Part shown: in pieces, positions 1 through 12,304 of the stretch
Layout: every line of letters begins with the position of its first letter
Numbering within the stretch: the first letter of the stretch is position 1
Source: Saccharina japonica
Lineage: Eukaryota > Sar > Phaeophyceae > Laminariales > Laminariaceae
NCBI GenBank assembly: GCA_008828725.1
Contig: MEHQ01000752.1
Location: 183,635 to 247,634, forward strand
Direction of reading: 5' to 3'
Length of the DNA: 64,000 nucleotides
Notes under the pieces: model-generated
What the model was told of the DNA's origin: nothing
What the model saw: the letters and a program-made list of their open reading frames with translations, nothing else
Database searches by the model: none
Program-made: the position numbers and the translations under genes

Positions 1-1606
1 GAGGGACGTGATTGGAATATTTAGGGGGGGGGATATCAGACTTGCCGTTACGGATCATTTCGTCCCGTGCACAGGAACAGGGGGGCCTGGAGAATGTTTG
101 ACGTGGGCACGAAAGATTCGTGCGGCACGACACGTACTACCATAGGGGTCGTAGGATGTTATGATGAACGCGCTTCTGGCTGGCGGGACTGACGCGTGCT
201 GTGGTAGAGGTAGCATGTTTTTTGCCGAAACAAATCTGGCCGAGGAGCCACCCAGAAAGGCATGCGTTATCGTTGTATAACTAAGCTATGGGCATCTTCA
301 TCGGGGTTATTCTCGAATTATTCCTCAAACGTCGGTTTATTTAGTAAGGGTAATGAGAGTAGCAAGGGTGGTGCGGAGAGGCTTTGATTGGGTGGGGAAA
401 AGAGCTCCTGCTCCCGGTAGATAAAACGCCCACGAAAACAGCGTACAGGCATAAAACACACAATGACCGACGTCTGTGACACTACCAGGTAGTAGGTGAT
501 CTGAAACTGTTGGCGCGCACCGGCATGGGATGGCTTGGCACGGCCACCTGTCACAGCGCTGCCAGATGTCGGCGCGACAAGTATCCACGGCAGTGCCATG
601 GAGCGGGGACCCTCGGGGAAGTTAAGGTTGTCATGATACCCCTATACCGCGTCACACCTGAGAAAACAAGCATTTTTATCGCCATTTCCGCCATTATGAT
701 ATCGTTGGAATCTCACACTTACGATAATAGAGGTAGCACGTTTCGGACTCTGGTCATGGTGTTGCAACATTTTTAATGGCATGCTTCGGGTCACGGGGTT
801 GGTTGTACATCGGGTACTTCGTAGCACTTTTACTTTTTCTCCAAAATCCTTTTCTTGGGTGAGGGGCTTGGAGAAAATATGGCCCACCTCTATCGTAGCA
901 TGTTTCTGTTTTGCAATAATGTTCATGGCAGGGGGGGGGGGGGGCGAGGTTGACCGACCCACACCGATGGCGTGGGGGCGAAAATAAAGGGGTACGGCCA
1001 GAATAAATAATGGAAGAAGGTAGACTTTGTGCAGAGAACAATTTGTTTCGCTTGGTTTTTTGTTTTTGGTTTTCTCCTTTCTAAAGAATCATTATGCTTC
1101 TGAGTGACCAAAGTTGAGGCTCTACCATGTTACACTCTGTTAAGGATGGCAAGGGTGACAACAATAATAACATCAATCGAACCGAACGGTACTGATTGGT
1201 TCATCGAGTGAGGGGCATATCGCACAGTATAGAAACGTTTGGGCTGAAAAGTGTTGCACAGCACACCCATTACCTGCTACTGTGGCATACAGGTCCGCTA
1301 ATCCTTTGTTGTTGTGGTCGTCACGAAAAAGACAGGAGGTGATTTGTAGGCTGATTATTTGAATGAAAACAATGGAAACAATTTTTTAGCTGTCACCATA
1401 ACCAACCGCGAGAAGACTGTAAAACCAATCCGAAACCAACTCATACTGTTTTTAATCGCCGTTTGCACCGTCAGTTCGTCAAAAAAAAAAGAGGCATCCA
1501 CTGATTTTTGCGGCGTGCTCGATGCCATCATTGTCGAGCTCGCTGTGCTGAGCGTTGAAATGGATTTCCTGCGGACGCCGACAAACGTTTTTTTTTATTT
1601 TTTTTT
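1..1606. other. Intergenic, nothing recognised
   Basis: No reading frame here shows protein-like composition or a recognisable motif. Homopolymer G runs occur near 25-32 and 931-943. A T-rich tract near 1,589-1,606 leads into the dispersed repeat that follows. I see no RNA gene or mobile-element ends. Confidence 0.5.
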
Positions 1607-1774
1607 CCATCCCATTCATTATCTTCGCACTTCCGCCTTTCTCCCTCCCTAGTCGTAACTCAGATCCGGGGTCACAAAGTAGGCTCCTCTCCCTCCTCCC
1701 CCACTACGGTTCTTGCTTTTGCATTTTTATCGCGAGAAGATTTCAGCACTTTCTTCCCTCGTCAACTCTCGTCG
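1607..1774 (+). repeat. Dispersed repeat R1, copy a
   Basis: About 165 bp match a second direct copy at 54,480-54,646 at roughly 85-90 percent by eye. Shared landmarks are CGTAACTCAGATCCGGGGTC, CCCCCACTACGGTTCTTGC and TCGCGAGAAG. Both copies start after a T-rich stretch and end at a CGTCG motif. No coding frame is conserved. I saw no terminal repeats, so its class is unknown. Confidence 0.8.
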
Positions 1775-2490
1775 AATTTTGCTTACCCACGCTTGTACTG
1801 CCAAGATGCAGATGCCTCCGAATTAATGATGTTTTGACGGAAAACCTTGGATGGCTCACAGTCGGGAAGGGTGGTTTACGTATACGGATTATGATCTAGA
1901 ACATCTATCTATATATCTATCTATATATCTACATTTGGTCATCTAGTTCCCTCACCTACCGTCGTGAGAGGTTGTGCAGGATCTGCAGAGTACAGATCCA
2001 ACCCACAGGAAACATGTCCTAGATCAAACATAGTTCCCATTCGGCAACATGAGCTAGATCATACAGATCATACAGATCGGGAGTATATCTTCCCTTTGGA
2101 AAGATCCAGAATATCATCAAGGTGCGTGTATCGTTGTTTATTGTTCCGTTTGCCATCTGACAATGTTTGAACGCGTATTCCAATCTTACTATCCTCATAT
2201 ACGAAGTATTAGACTAAAAGAGCAACTATTCGCTAACTACTCTGAAAAATCCAATGACTTAAAACACGGAAGATTAAGATAATATCAAGCATACCTGAAC
2301 ACTTGAATATGTACCAAAAATGCAGCCCCCCTCCTATGAAAGACGTTACCGACTCCTCACCGACGTTTCATATTGTTGTTTTTTTAATTCGCCCTCCGAC
2401 AACGGAATATTGCTGGGAATATAAGGCCCGTTGGATTTGCACTTCATACTTCAATTGGGGATAGGAATCCCGGTCAAAGGGGCATAGTTT
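1775..2490. other. Intergenic with short (ATCT)n microsatellite
   Basis: A small ATCT/ATAT microsatellite sits at 1,902-1,931. Nothing else is recognised; the short reading frames have no protein-like features. Confidence 0.5.
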
Positions 2491-2703
2491 CATGCACCTG
2501 GATTGCTAGCAGGGTAGGTCTTGCCTGTCGTACACGGCATTGCACTGTCTGTTCTGCTTACTGCACTGAGCGTAGTATCTCTGTGTCGTTGTTTTGTGAC
2601 CACATAACTGGTACCTTTTTAGGTTGAAAAATCGGCACGGACACTGGGTGTGCTGGGTGTCGACGGGTAGAAAGCAAGGGTTAATGTGAAGAACACACAC
2701 ACA
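2491..2703 (-). repeat. SINE-like repeat R2, copy a
   Basis: About 213 bp match, in inverted orientation, copy b at 54,826-55,040. Broken copies lie around 56.3-57.5 kb and 57.5-58.0 kb. Read on the minus strand, it begins at a CA/TG dinucleotide run followed by TTCTTCACATTAA and ends near CTAGCAATCCAGGTGCATG. The minus strand is open for about 64 codons (2,506-2,700) with a cysteine-rich pattern including CPCRF, KRYQLCGHKT and YAQCSKQ. The same frame is open in copy b. Most differences between the two copies change amino acids, so present-day coding is doubtful. Confidence 0.8.
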
Positions 2704-3123
2704 GGGTTACGTAGTCAGGGATGAAACAATAGATTCTGTGTTTTTCAGGTGACAGTATTTCCGAACGGTAATTGCATCAATTTACCTGCGGCCTTTCGTG
2801 CGAAAGTGCTGTTATGGTATTCCCTCGCCCCTTCCGTCAAAAGACGTGGCAAGGCACTAGTTAATCAGATGTAACGGCTATGGTATCCAAGCGAGAAACC
2901 CATGCACCCTCACCCTTGTGTGCAAAATCCAAGACGATCCAGAGACAACCTGCATAGGAGTGGAGCCGGGGTCTGTTGATATGTCTATCCTGCATCTCAT
3001 AGTAAAACTGCAGGACGTGGTAGAATCGCAAGTTTCAAAAGGTCTACATAGCATACATAGCATATGTACAGTATGTGGCACGAGGGGGGCTTATATCTCT
3101 TCCTCTCTGTGTGTGTCTCTCTT

Positions 3124-3169
<46 letters not shown>

Positions 3170-3940
3170 CCTCTCTTTCTCTCTATCTCTCTCCTTCCCT
3201 TTCTCTCACGCTGCTCGTAGTAGGCGGTTCATAACACCAAAAGCAAAGCTAGCATTGGTTCGGTCGCTCTCCCTTATATCCCTTATAAAGGTCCTTTAAA
3301 AGTCCCCTTAAAAGGGGTCCCAAAGGAGTTATTAAGTGAAGAGCTGAGGCTCAGAAAAATAGGCCACTATATACCTAAATATAAGCAACATATGTATAAT
3401 AATATGTAATCAAAACATGCTTAGGTTTCGGTACCGAGCGGTGTGCACCCCTGTACTATTTAATACTGAAAATGTAGGCGCACCCCCCTAAATCGGTTTA
3501 CAGGAACACCCGTTCCACAAATAAACAAGTCGACTGCACGGCTCTACTCCCAGGGAGCATGTGCCTTGTATGTATGCCTCTCTGTCATCGAGTGTAAGCA
3601 TATTTGTATGCAGCATCTGACATATCAGGTTCCCTTTATACATTATCTGGATCTTCCAGGGGGGGGGTAGATATATATCCCGTGACCTGTACGATATGTA
3701 CCATGTGTATTGCCTCGTAGGATCTGTGTGATGCGGCTCTCGACCAGCATCTCAAAATGGCAAAAACACACCCGACGTACACGATACATACAACATACAT
3801 GTCATGACTTGAGCTAATACGAGGGACAATAGTAAACAGAACGGTACACACAAACACCTTTATATTGCCCTCTTTTTACTAACAATATTGGGTTATATGT
3901 ACTATCGGCCCTCCGTAATAGCGTCAGGATTAAGGAATTC
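2704..3940. other. Intergenic, low complexity
   Basis: Contains the CT microsatellite listed separately and a short G run near 3,660. No gene, RNA or element ends recognised. Confidence 0.5.
3096..3208 (+). repeat. (CT)n microsatellite
   Basis: About 110 bp of imperfect CT repeat with a short GT interruption. The translated frames are Leu/Ser polymers of no biological meaning. Confidence 0.95.
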
Positions 3941-4711
3941 GTACAGGCTGGTTCAAGTATAAAGCGGAAAATTCACTCAGTGGCCAATGTCCACGCCGTT
4001 TTTTGGAGATAGACCCTGAAATTTGGCACACGTGTTTTATGCGCCCTACCCGAGACTTTACCGGATGTTTTTTTTTTTTGTTTGTTTCCGTCAGATATTG
4101 TTTGTTTAGTAATTTTTTGGGAAATTTGGGTCTTAAGAGATCTAAAATTTCCGGCGAAAAAAAAAAAAAAAAAAAAACCCCATTCGTAAAAGGCTCGAGT
4201 AGGGCGCATAAAATTCGTGTACCTAATTTCAGGGTCTATCTCCAAAAACTGGCGTGGACATTTGGACTTTTGTGCGGTAAAAGGGCAAAAATAGGCGTTG
4301 CCTCGTAATTACTTAGTTTCACTATAGAATCGACTTTGGGCGTTAAATATGACTTAATATGATCATATGCAGTCAGATCTTCGAATATTTTCGTGAAACT
4401 TTGTACTAACATGCCTTGGACCACCTGGAAGCGGCTCGTTCAGAAAAAAAAAATGAGGGGAAAACATGTTTTCCTACGGAAACGCCTGACTATTGTTGAC
4501 CACTTTGAAGGCCTGTGATTGGTCGGGCCACATTTTCGGCGGTAGCGCCAGTTCTAGGTCCTTGAACAAAAAAACTGCGACGTCACCCTCTTCTACTGTT
4601 CATGGCGGTCAGTATGATACCAGGTACCAAATATGTGACATTGGAGTTGCTATTGCATGCGGCATTCATGACTGACGAAATTTGCCGTGATATGCCTGAA
4701 CCAGCTCGTAC
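3941..4711 (+). mobile_element. TIR element, copy A (about 0.77 kb, non-autonomous)
   Basis: A near-full-length direct relative lies at 43,418-44,218. The outer ends are imperfect inverted repeats: the left reads GTACAGGCTGGTTCAAG, and the right, reverse-complemented, reads GTACGAGCTGGTTCAGG. The inside holds a strong foldback (separate entry) followed by about 450 bp of unique sequence shared with copy B. No transposase frame is present, so it is non-autonomous. I could not find a convincing target-site duplication, so the superfamily is open. Confidence 0.65.
3989..4260. repeat. Foldback (inverted repeat) inside TIR element A
   Basis: The left arm runs GTCCACGCCG, GGAGATAGACCCTGAAATT, then TTATGCGCCCTACCCGAG. 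The right arm is its reverse complement, ending GGCGTGGAC. The arms are about 80-100 bp around a T-rich/A-rich centre, so the tract can fold into a long hairpin. A related foldback occurs at 43,463-43,769. Confidence 0.85.
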
Positions 4712-5375
4712 CCAAATTCAAGACAAAAGACAGTACCTGGTTTTCACCTCCCAAGGCACACCGCACGCTTGCAGTAGGCACCACAACAGGTATAGGGGTT
4801 AGGTATTCTACATACAGCCAGCACTGTAGATAGTGATACAGTATGTCCAACATGTGAACAACATCCATTCCTACAAACATTAGGGGGGGGGGGGGGTATA
4901 TTTTAACCCGTTTAGCACTGCACTGCTGTACAGCAACTTATAATTGACTCTAATTCCAAGTGTTTTTGTCCCCACACCGTGAGAGTGCAGTCCTACTAAT
5001 AAGCCGCGTGCCTCAAGGGTGTTTAAGAAAAAACAAATGGAACATCAGAGCTGTGAGATCGAAGATTTCGTCGAAACTCGTATTTGCAAGCGGTGTGCGA
5101 TAAATACATATCAAGCGGTCCAGGCACATACAAGAAGATGGAGAAGAAAGAGCTTACACAACAGCAGTAAGACTGTCATCACAATAGTATCGGAACTATT
5201 ATCCTCGTAGACCGTTAGGTACAGGCGTAAGACGTGAGACGGGAGCCAGACAGTCTGGGATCGACGGTTACTATGTTCTCGGGCGCAACATACTCTTTTC
5301 ACTCCCCCAATAAATTATTCTTATTTTCACGTCCCGCTCTCTTCTTTTGGATGCAACTTGTAATAAGCGCCTATC

Positions 5376-5475
5376 ACGGGGGAGCATAGTAAATAGGACC
5401 TACGGTATACACCAAATCCTGTATATTTTACTTTTTTTACTAAACATATTTGGTCCTATTTACTATGGTCTCCCG
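5376..5475. mobile_element. 100 bp palindromic MITE
   Basis: The left end reads ACGGGGGAGCATAGTAAATA and continues AGGACC-type; the right end is its reverse complement, giving about 23 of 25 matching bases. The internal arms (ACCAAATCCTG / AACATATTTGGT) extend the pairing. There is no coding capacity. No clear target duplication was seen, and no corresponding sequence was noticed in duplication unit 2, so it may have arrived after the duplication. Confidence 0.65.
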
Positions 5476-7231
5476 TAACACTACATTCCAACCGTAGTAC
5501 TACTGTACACATACATACGTTTGTACCAGGTGGCAGTTTTGTTTTATCACCTTGCCAAAGAGAGTCCAGGTCCCAACAAGATGGTTGGCACAGTATACCC
5601 TACTTACTGCTGTGTAGACTGCGGAATGCGTATACTCGTACGCGGCTGTTGTTGCTAGGTTTCGACTTTGCCGCCCGCGGGTGGTCTGCCACACATGCTA
5701 CCTGATTATGTCTCTTTGTGATCCAACGGGTACACTTTATACATAAATGTGAATCATGTGCCTTTCCTCTTGCAGTATAGATGCCGCATAAAATATTGTT
5801 CTCATCGCTTAGACCCTTCTTGTTGTTATAGTATGATAAGTACACCACCACGTGACACATGTATAATGCGGTACCATACTGCTGTGACGCAGTTGTATGT
5901 ACCGGGTAGGAAGCAACGAGGAAGAAAGGAAAGCTGTGGTGACGGGGGCTCAGAGCCGAGTGTGGTCTGCTCCGTGCCGTTGATCGAGATCCTTCAACGG
6001 ATGGCTAGACGGCTCAACCAGAAAAGCCCCATCCCACACCTGCAAGCAGGCAAGACGCGCGTAGCTGACACCCACCCACACCCACACATCACCACTCGTC
6101 CACACCTACCTCCTACACCTCAATAATATCTCCACAAGCAAGACCTCCCGGCAGCATCAAAGCACCGTCAACTATACTACTACCCCTCCCTGCCATCACC
6201 AGTAAAAGGTGAGCGTACATGATGTGGTATTTATTTAGTCGTCAGGAAGATCGCGCGTAGTTCACGCACTTCTTACTACAGTACAGCAGCAGCAGTTTCC
6301 CGGCTGCTGTCCGGTTTCAGGGTTCCACAGGCAACCTTGTCCAAGGTGTTGCTTGTGGCACGCACAGCACGTGACGTGGTGAGTCTCGGCCGATAAAACC
6401 AATAATGGGGACAAGTAAACTCAGTCTTAATACTCAGAGGTACAGCGTTGTGCTTTTCCCAGAACATCGTCCACGGTGCTTAAGTACTCGTACGTCCCGT
6501 AGATATCTGTAGTGATATTCGGAGCTGTGATATATTTCTGTTTAGCTCCTTCTGTTTTTGTGCTGTAGAGTGCATTGAACTACAGCAGTGGCCACTGTAC
6601 CGGTGAGTCGCCCGTCTACAGTAGACGTTGCGGGGCGATTCGGACGATGACAAACGATCCACCTGCCGAGTTTCCCGCTCAGCGATGCTCGTTGTCGTCG
6701 AAAGCCGGTGCCAGTGCATGACACGTCCTATTTCTGCTACCGAAAACATTTGCTCGCAACAGCACATCACACAAAATATTTTGGCTAATATTAGTGTAGA
6801 CCTCGAATCATGGCCCGAAGAGTCCCGATCCGTGATGCCAACCTGGCTCGTGCTCTACGAGGTCCGGCGCCCCAGGGTACTACCGCCATCCCCTGGGTGC
6901 ACTCCGACTCGAATGGCAATACCCGAACAGTTTCAGTATCGCGCGTGTTCTACTGTATATACAGTAGCGTCCCTACTGCACGTTCTGTAAGGAAACATCC
7001 CCCATTGAAAAATAATTGTATACGATATATAATCGCGGAAACGAGCCACGTATCATACTGCTGTGACGCACAAACAAAGTATGCACTCTGCAAAGACATC
7101 ACACGTCCTGCATCGTTAGAGCCTGATTAAGGACCCGATGGATGCCGATCCACGGAACACACCTCCGCCGGCGGTATAAGTCGGCTACGTATATAGCTAT
7201 GCTCGTATTTTTTTTCATGTCCGGTATCGAT

Positions 7232-7545
7232 TTCTGTGACCCATGCCATGATCGTTGCCCGTGTTACACTCGCGATGTATGCCCGTTATATATGCTCGTT
7301 GCAGACGTCTACGATATATGCCCTTGAGATGTATTCCCATTGTTTGTGCCCCGCGATCTATACCCGTGATCTGTGACCGCGATCTATACCCTTGGCCTGT
7401 GCCTGTGATCTATGCCCGTGGTATATGCCCGTGATATAGTGTTTGCCCGTGAACTATGCCCCTGCTGTGATACGAAGTATATAAACTATGCCAGTGAGCT
7501 ATGCCCGCTGTCTAACCTCGTGGTCTATGCCCGTGATGCGGGGGG
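7232..7545 (+). repeat. Degenerate 14 bp minisatellite
   Basis: About twenty imperfect units follow the pattern TATGCCCGTGATC, with many units reading CGTGATCTATGCCC or CGCGATCTATACCC. The spacing wanders between about 13 and 30 bp. It lies a few hundred bases upstream of the first secreted-protein gene. I saw no counterpart upstream of the second copy. Confidence 0.8.
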
Positions 7546-7860
7546 CGTGGCGCCCTGGGGGCACTACACGGGGCAGCAGCCTGCCCTGGATGCACTCCAA
7601 CTAGAACGGCCGCTCAGGCATCTACAATATGAACGTCGACAAATAATGGCGTAACCACTCCCCCCCCGGTTTTGTAAACGCGTACCGTTTGGCAAACAAA
7701 AGAAGCCTATCCAAATCGGAGCAACCCACGACCTATTTCTGTTGCTTCACCCGTGGTCACTCGAGATTTAGATCTGACCATTGTTTGTCTGTTCTGCACC
7801 TTGCGCACCGTTTGCCCCGTCAAACAGGTAGATACTTCACGAGACAGCTCCTTCACTACC

Positions 7861-10056
7861 ATGAAGATCGCCCAAGTATTGTCTGTTGCTGTGGCCATCT
7901 GCGGCTTCCTGCCGAGCGTGGCTGCTTCCATGGACAGTCTGCTGGAAGACACCTGCGAATACAACACCTACATGTGCTGCTGGACGGAAAACGACGGCAA
8001 CGGCATGGAGGACAACACCGACGTCTGCCGGGTGCTCGACTCGCCCGACGTCGGCTCCACTCGCGAGTACCCGGGCGAAAGCGAGGGCGAGGTCCATTGC
8101 CACGGCTTCGTGTGGGCCGACGGCGCGAGCTTCGACTCGTTCATCAAGCCGCTGTACCGCTTTGTGAGGGCCTACGACCACAGAGACGAGAGGGGGTACT
8201 ACGGAAAGTGAGTAATGTGCACGTGCACACGCCCGACGAAATTTGGTAGGATATTTCCGAATACATACGTAGGCCTATCTAAAGCTAAAAAAGAAAAACA
8301 GCTGTGAGTTGAACGGACTGAATGGTTGATACTCGGCTTTAAGCGATGCGTGGCACGTCGTCCACGCGTGTTCCAATAATAATATTCCGTGTGAATGTTA
8401 CTGGAAGTATGTGGTGTTTTTTTAAGCGATACGTAATTTGTGAAATATACCGATGTACGTACTGTAGTAGTAGAGCTGGTACTCAAGTTTGAAAGTTGTG
8501 GGGTATACGTAGTTCGTTGACGCGTGCTCTACAGCAATTCCTCGTGAAGGGTATATTATATGTCGATCGGTGACTTTCCTGGAAACTTCACACCAGCTGG
8601 GAGACAGGTAAAACATCTCGAAATTCTCGTACATCTTTGCAAAACAAAAGCTGTGCGTGATGGTTTGATTGCGCAGCGTAGGTGGCCGTAACCCCCTTCC
8701 TTGCATAATGCGGGCAAAAACACAATCTCTGTGGAGACATTAAACAACGTTACATACTCTTAGGTGTCCGAATTGAGAGGTTTTCAGCACCTTGTGGGGT
8801 TTGCTTAAGATACTGTCTAATGTCTCCACAAGGATTATTTCACACCCACACGGTACAGGGGGGGTCCCGGCCACCTGTGCGCGTGCTACGAGTTGTTTAT
8901 GGCACCATGAAGAGTATAAATAAGCCGGCGGTTCCCCTGGGCGAAATTGTGCCAGCGTCAGCAGACCGATGGTACCAAAATGGTCAACGTACAGCCATCA
9001 CAAATTCACCCTACTGTTACAAGTAGTATGATATCAAACTCTGACAGGTGTGGAACTCAGGGGGGCTATCGTACGTAGCCTGACGTTCCACGTTGAGTTT
9101 GGTTGCCGTGATGTTGTAGACGAGGGTGGACACCTCGAGTACCCCCGTTTTCCGGTCCTATTCGTGTTTCGGGTCAAATCGTTTTGACAAACCCCTTTGC
9201 CTCGTCCACTGTAGGTAGTGCAGGCACTACGTGTGCGAAGCCGTGTACATTTTCCTTGCGACCCCAAAGCAAAGTCGGGCTATCATATATGCATACGAGT
9301 ACGATACACACAGTATTCTAAAGCCGTGGGGCGCAGCAAACTCGAATACTTACGTGGAATCGCAAATTGTTTCTTGGTTTGAATTTAGCGTGTCTTGGAG
9401 TGTTGTTCAGTCAATATACAGGTTTTTAACATGGGTTCTTCGCGATATTTTTGTCAATTGGGCGATTTTTCTACCAACCTCTGCCAATCTTGAGTGGTAC
9501 GTATACTATCGGGTTCACCGACACAGACCCCGCCGCCTGTACGAGCGGTGGTGGGGACCATAATGTAATACGTCGAGGGCCCGTGTACAATGTCCAGTAC
9601 ATAATATGCGGAACACGCATAGCCAGCTATAACAGCAGTTGTAATACGATGAAGGGCGGCTGTACTTGGCGGTGGAAATATTGGGCGAGCGTAAAACGTT
9701 TAGGAGGAAGCGCCGTGGTCGATCCATATAAAAACACCAGACCCGCACATACCTATGATAACATATCATAACACGTAATTAAATGTTTGCTTTTCTGACA
9801 TATTTCGTGCCGTACGCCCCCAACGTGTCTTCCTGCCGTTCTTCGATATGACAGCATCAAGGGCTCACACATGTGCGGATGCATCGAGGAGATGCCTGTC
9901 GTGAGTCGCGCGGACTGCACCACGTACTCTTCCCAAGGGCTGGTGGCGTGTGAAGACAACGACCTCCGCACTCACTACGACAACGAGATGAACAGCCCGG
10001 GGGGAAACATGATGTTCAACCTTGTAGAGACCTGCGACAACGAGGACGAGCAATAA
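7861..10056 (+). CDS. Small secreted cysteine-rich protein, copy 1 (two exons)
   Basis: Exons are 7,861-8,207 and 9,855-10,056, giving 182 residues. The GT-AG intron (donor GTGAGT, acceptor GACAG) is placed because the junction codon AA+C restores a GYYGN block and both exons then run cleanly to TAA. The start ATG is chosen because a hydrophobic signal peptide follows at once (residues 1 to about 23, ending VAAS) and because copy 2 starts at the same codon; an in-frame upstream ATG at 7,753 is not shared. The mature part has ten cysteines (32, 39, 40, 56, 80, 123, 125, 137, 148, 176) and blocks YMCCWTENDG, MEDNTD, HCHGFVW, YDHRDERGYYGN and PVVSRADC, ending in an acidic tail. I recognise it as a family seen in stramenopile algae, of unknown function. 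Secretion and disulfide bonding are inferences. The intron is 1,647 bp, against 230 bp in copy 2. Confidence 0.85.
8245..9645. other. Extra sequence within intron of copy 1
   Basis: The first few tens of bases and the last about 210 bases of this intron resemble the short intron of copy 2. The roughly 1.4 kb between has no counterpart there. It contains one MITE (8,679-8,877); the remainder shows no coding features. Either copy 1 gained DNA or copy 2 lost it. The MITE favours gain in copy 1. Confidence 0.65.
8679..8877. mobile_element. MITE family M1, copy A (intronic)
   Basis: About 199 bp with terminal inverted repeats: left TAGGTGGCCGTAACCCCC, and the right end read in reverse CAGGTGGCCGGGACCCCC. 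Internal shared blocks include TGCATAATGCGGGC, CATTAAACAAC, CACCTTGTGGGGTTTG and CTCCACAAGG. Related copies lie at 14,431-14,655 and 14,949-15,141. No coding capacity. The target duplication is unclear. Confidence 0.75.
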
Positions 10057-11525
10057 GACAACGCAGGCCAAACTTTTCCAAGCTGGGTGTTTTTTATTCG
10101 GCACTGCCCGTTGCCGTGACTGGCTGTGTAGAAGGTCTGGTAGCGAACAGAGCTATGTTGCTGGCTGGTTAGTGGTGCCACACGCTCCCCGACCCTTTTA
10201 CGCGGGAGTGCTGTGCATGTAGGCCAAAGCGTTGCCGTTGTTATTGCCCAAGGCTTGGTGGGGATCGCTCTCAGGTTAGCCAGTTGGCCCCTCTGTGTTT
10301 ATGTATACCTTCTCCTGTTGACGTACGACAATAATACCGCTAGAAAAGCTAGTAGGGGTTGTTCGAGTCTGTACCTTTCGAGGGGGGTCGATTTATCAAA
10401 CCGGTTCCGAGCATAGTGACAGCAGTACAGCAGTAGTAGTAGTGTTTACAGCGTGTTTTTGTGTTGGCTTTTTCCTCTAGTGTTTAAAAGTTTTGTCGGT
10501 TTGCACCATCAAATTTATTCTACGGTTACATTTCCGGTGAAACCGACGCACCACCCCTACCGTATAGCCGTATAGTGGGTGCATCCCGGCGACGGTGCCA
10601 TCTTAGGTGTGAATCATTGCCTCGCCCCACTGGAGTTCCAAGTAGCATGTTTCCCCAAAACAACACCGATAAAGGGGTCAATTCGGGCCACTCAGTGTTG
10701 CCGGGTGCTACTGCTGTCTTGGTGGAAGGACTTGCGTCGGCCAGGTGTCATAAGTATAAAAAGTATTTACTACTGTACGTACAGTAGTCGGCAACGGAAA
10801 ACATAGTGGTGACCGCGATGCGTGGGAAGTACCGGGTAGTGTGCTGCGCGGTGAGTTTAGCACCATGGATTTAGCACCTTGGAACGATGCTTAGGCGGAC
10901 ATAGGGGGGTCGGGTGGACTCCCCCATACCAGTCATCGCGTCCAGTGCAAACAAAGTATGATACAATGTGGAGAGATTTATCGCGGGTCGCAGAGGGTGG
11001 TGTGGGCATGGGGCGTGGCGCAGCGTTTGGTGATAACGCGAGATTGAAGAGCGCGTGCTTTGTGTACAGGAAAAGAGTAGTGCGTGCATGTGTAGCTCAG
11101 TTCGTCATATTCGCCACGTAACGTCGCGGTGTTGTTTGTAGAAATGTTTGTGTATTGTGTCCACGACTTTTGTGATGCTTTTGTTTGTTGAAGGTTCTGT
11201 CCATTGTGTCCGCGACCTTTGTTGTGTGTTTTGTTGAAAGATTTGTCCAGTATCATACGTAGTGTCCGTGAGTAGTGCTGTTATTTAATGATTCGATGAG
11301 AGAGTGATCAATTCCGTCCTCGATATATTCGAAGTTGGCAGTGGTTGTTGGTTGCAGCCTCGACGACAACACGTTCCATAAATATGCAAGAAACAAAAAG
11401 AGATATCATGGGATACGTGGTGTATCTTCGACCGCTGTTACCAGCCACGAGCCGTTCGTTTTTCAATCAGAGTCTCTTCCTTGAAAGTTGTGACTTGTTG
11501 GAGGTGGTCAGGCTACATTATTGCA
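10057..11525 (+). other. 3' flank conserved between duplication units
   Basis: Matches 20,248-21,605 with many indels. Just after the stop codon both copies read CCAAGCTGGGTGTTTTTTAT, a candidate 3' UTR segment. Further on are shared stretches (GGTGAAACCGACG, GGCGACGGTGCC, AGGTGTGAATCATTGCC) and a degenerate run of about 46 bp units around TTGTGTCC.CGAC near 11,130-11,240 and 21,230-21,340. Frames are not conserved between copies, so I do not call a gene. Confidence 0.55.
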
Positions 11526-12304
11526 CTGCAGAGTCCAGCACATGTGCCACTTGATCAACGTGTGCGTGTTCCTATACACGGTGTTGAACAGCATCCAGGT
11601 CATTGAAATGCCACAGTAGTACAGATGCAGGCTCGCGGAAGACTCCGCCGACGAACCACAATGCACAATACATGGAGAAAGGAGTCCAACCGTTTGGCTG
11701 GGCGAGACTTCGCGTACAAGTAACAGTATGATTTGGTACCAAGGGGCATATGTATCATACCATAGATGCATGCTGACTATGCGATATATAGAGGTGCACC
11801 TATATACTAGTACTAGGGAATAAGAGGCCCCCCCGCCCCCACGGCGGTAGGGCCACAAGTGTGAGCGGCTCGTATTCAAAACATAACTCAATAGGAAGGA
11901 CACTATTTATTTTCGCTGTTTTATTTTTTCGGGTGCTTATGAGTGATGGACGTTGAAGCTCATGCTTCACGTTGTTGTCGGATGTCAAGAATACTTACGA
12001 TTATTTGGGCAAAAATATCAAAGGATTGCTTGTTTCTGTCTCAAGGCGGGATAATCATCAAAATGTAGCAGTTGCAAACAAGGACATTATATGGAGAGGG
12101 GGTTGTCGTTCGATGCTTCCTCGGAAGTCAACGGGGAGGAGGTTGAAGGTGTAGGGCTAATTGAAGGCACCTAGTTTTCGTAGTATCGGCGGTTGCATTT
12201 TGGACTTATTCGGGCCTGGGTGAATGAAATATGTGAGATTTCATCATGTTGGCACAGCAGCAGTAATTTACACTCTTATTATCGCTACACATTGTCGGGG
12301 GGGG

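Larger units (their letters stand above)
4905..11525 (+). repeat. Segmental duplication, unit 1
   Basis: Blocks match, in the same order and orientation, unit 2 at about 16,321-21,605. Examples are the CTAATTCCAAGTGTTT motif near 4,950 against 16,355, the GAAAGCTG.GGT to CAACGG.TGGCTA block at 5,930-6,030 against 16,570-16,640, the two-exon gene, and the 3' flank up to AGTCTC near 11,470 against 21,550. Exons are about 95 percent identical while the flanks are diverged and full of indels. Apart from the gene and listed elements, 4,712-7,860 and 10,057-11,525 hold no gene I can support. Confidence 0.8.

Noticed and set aside
5749-6126. 125-codon plus-strand frame in duplication unit 1
   Set aside because: The matching segment of unit 2 (about 16,430-16,800) does not preserve the frame, so it is most likely chance.
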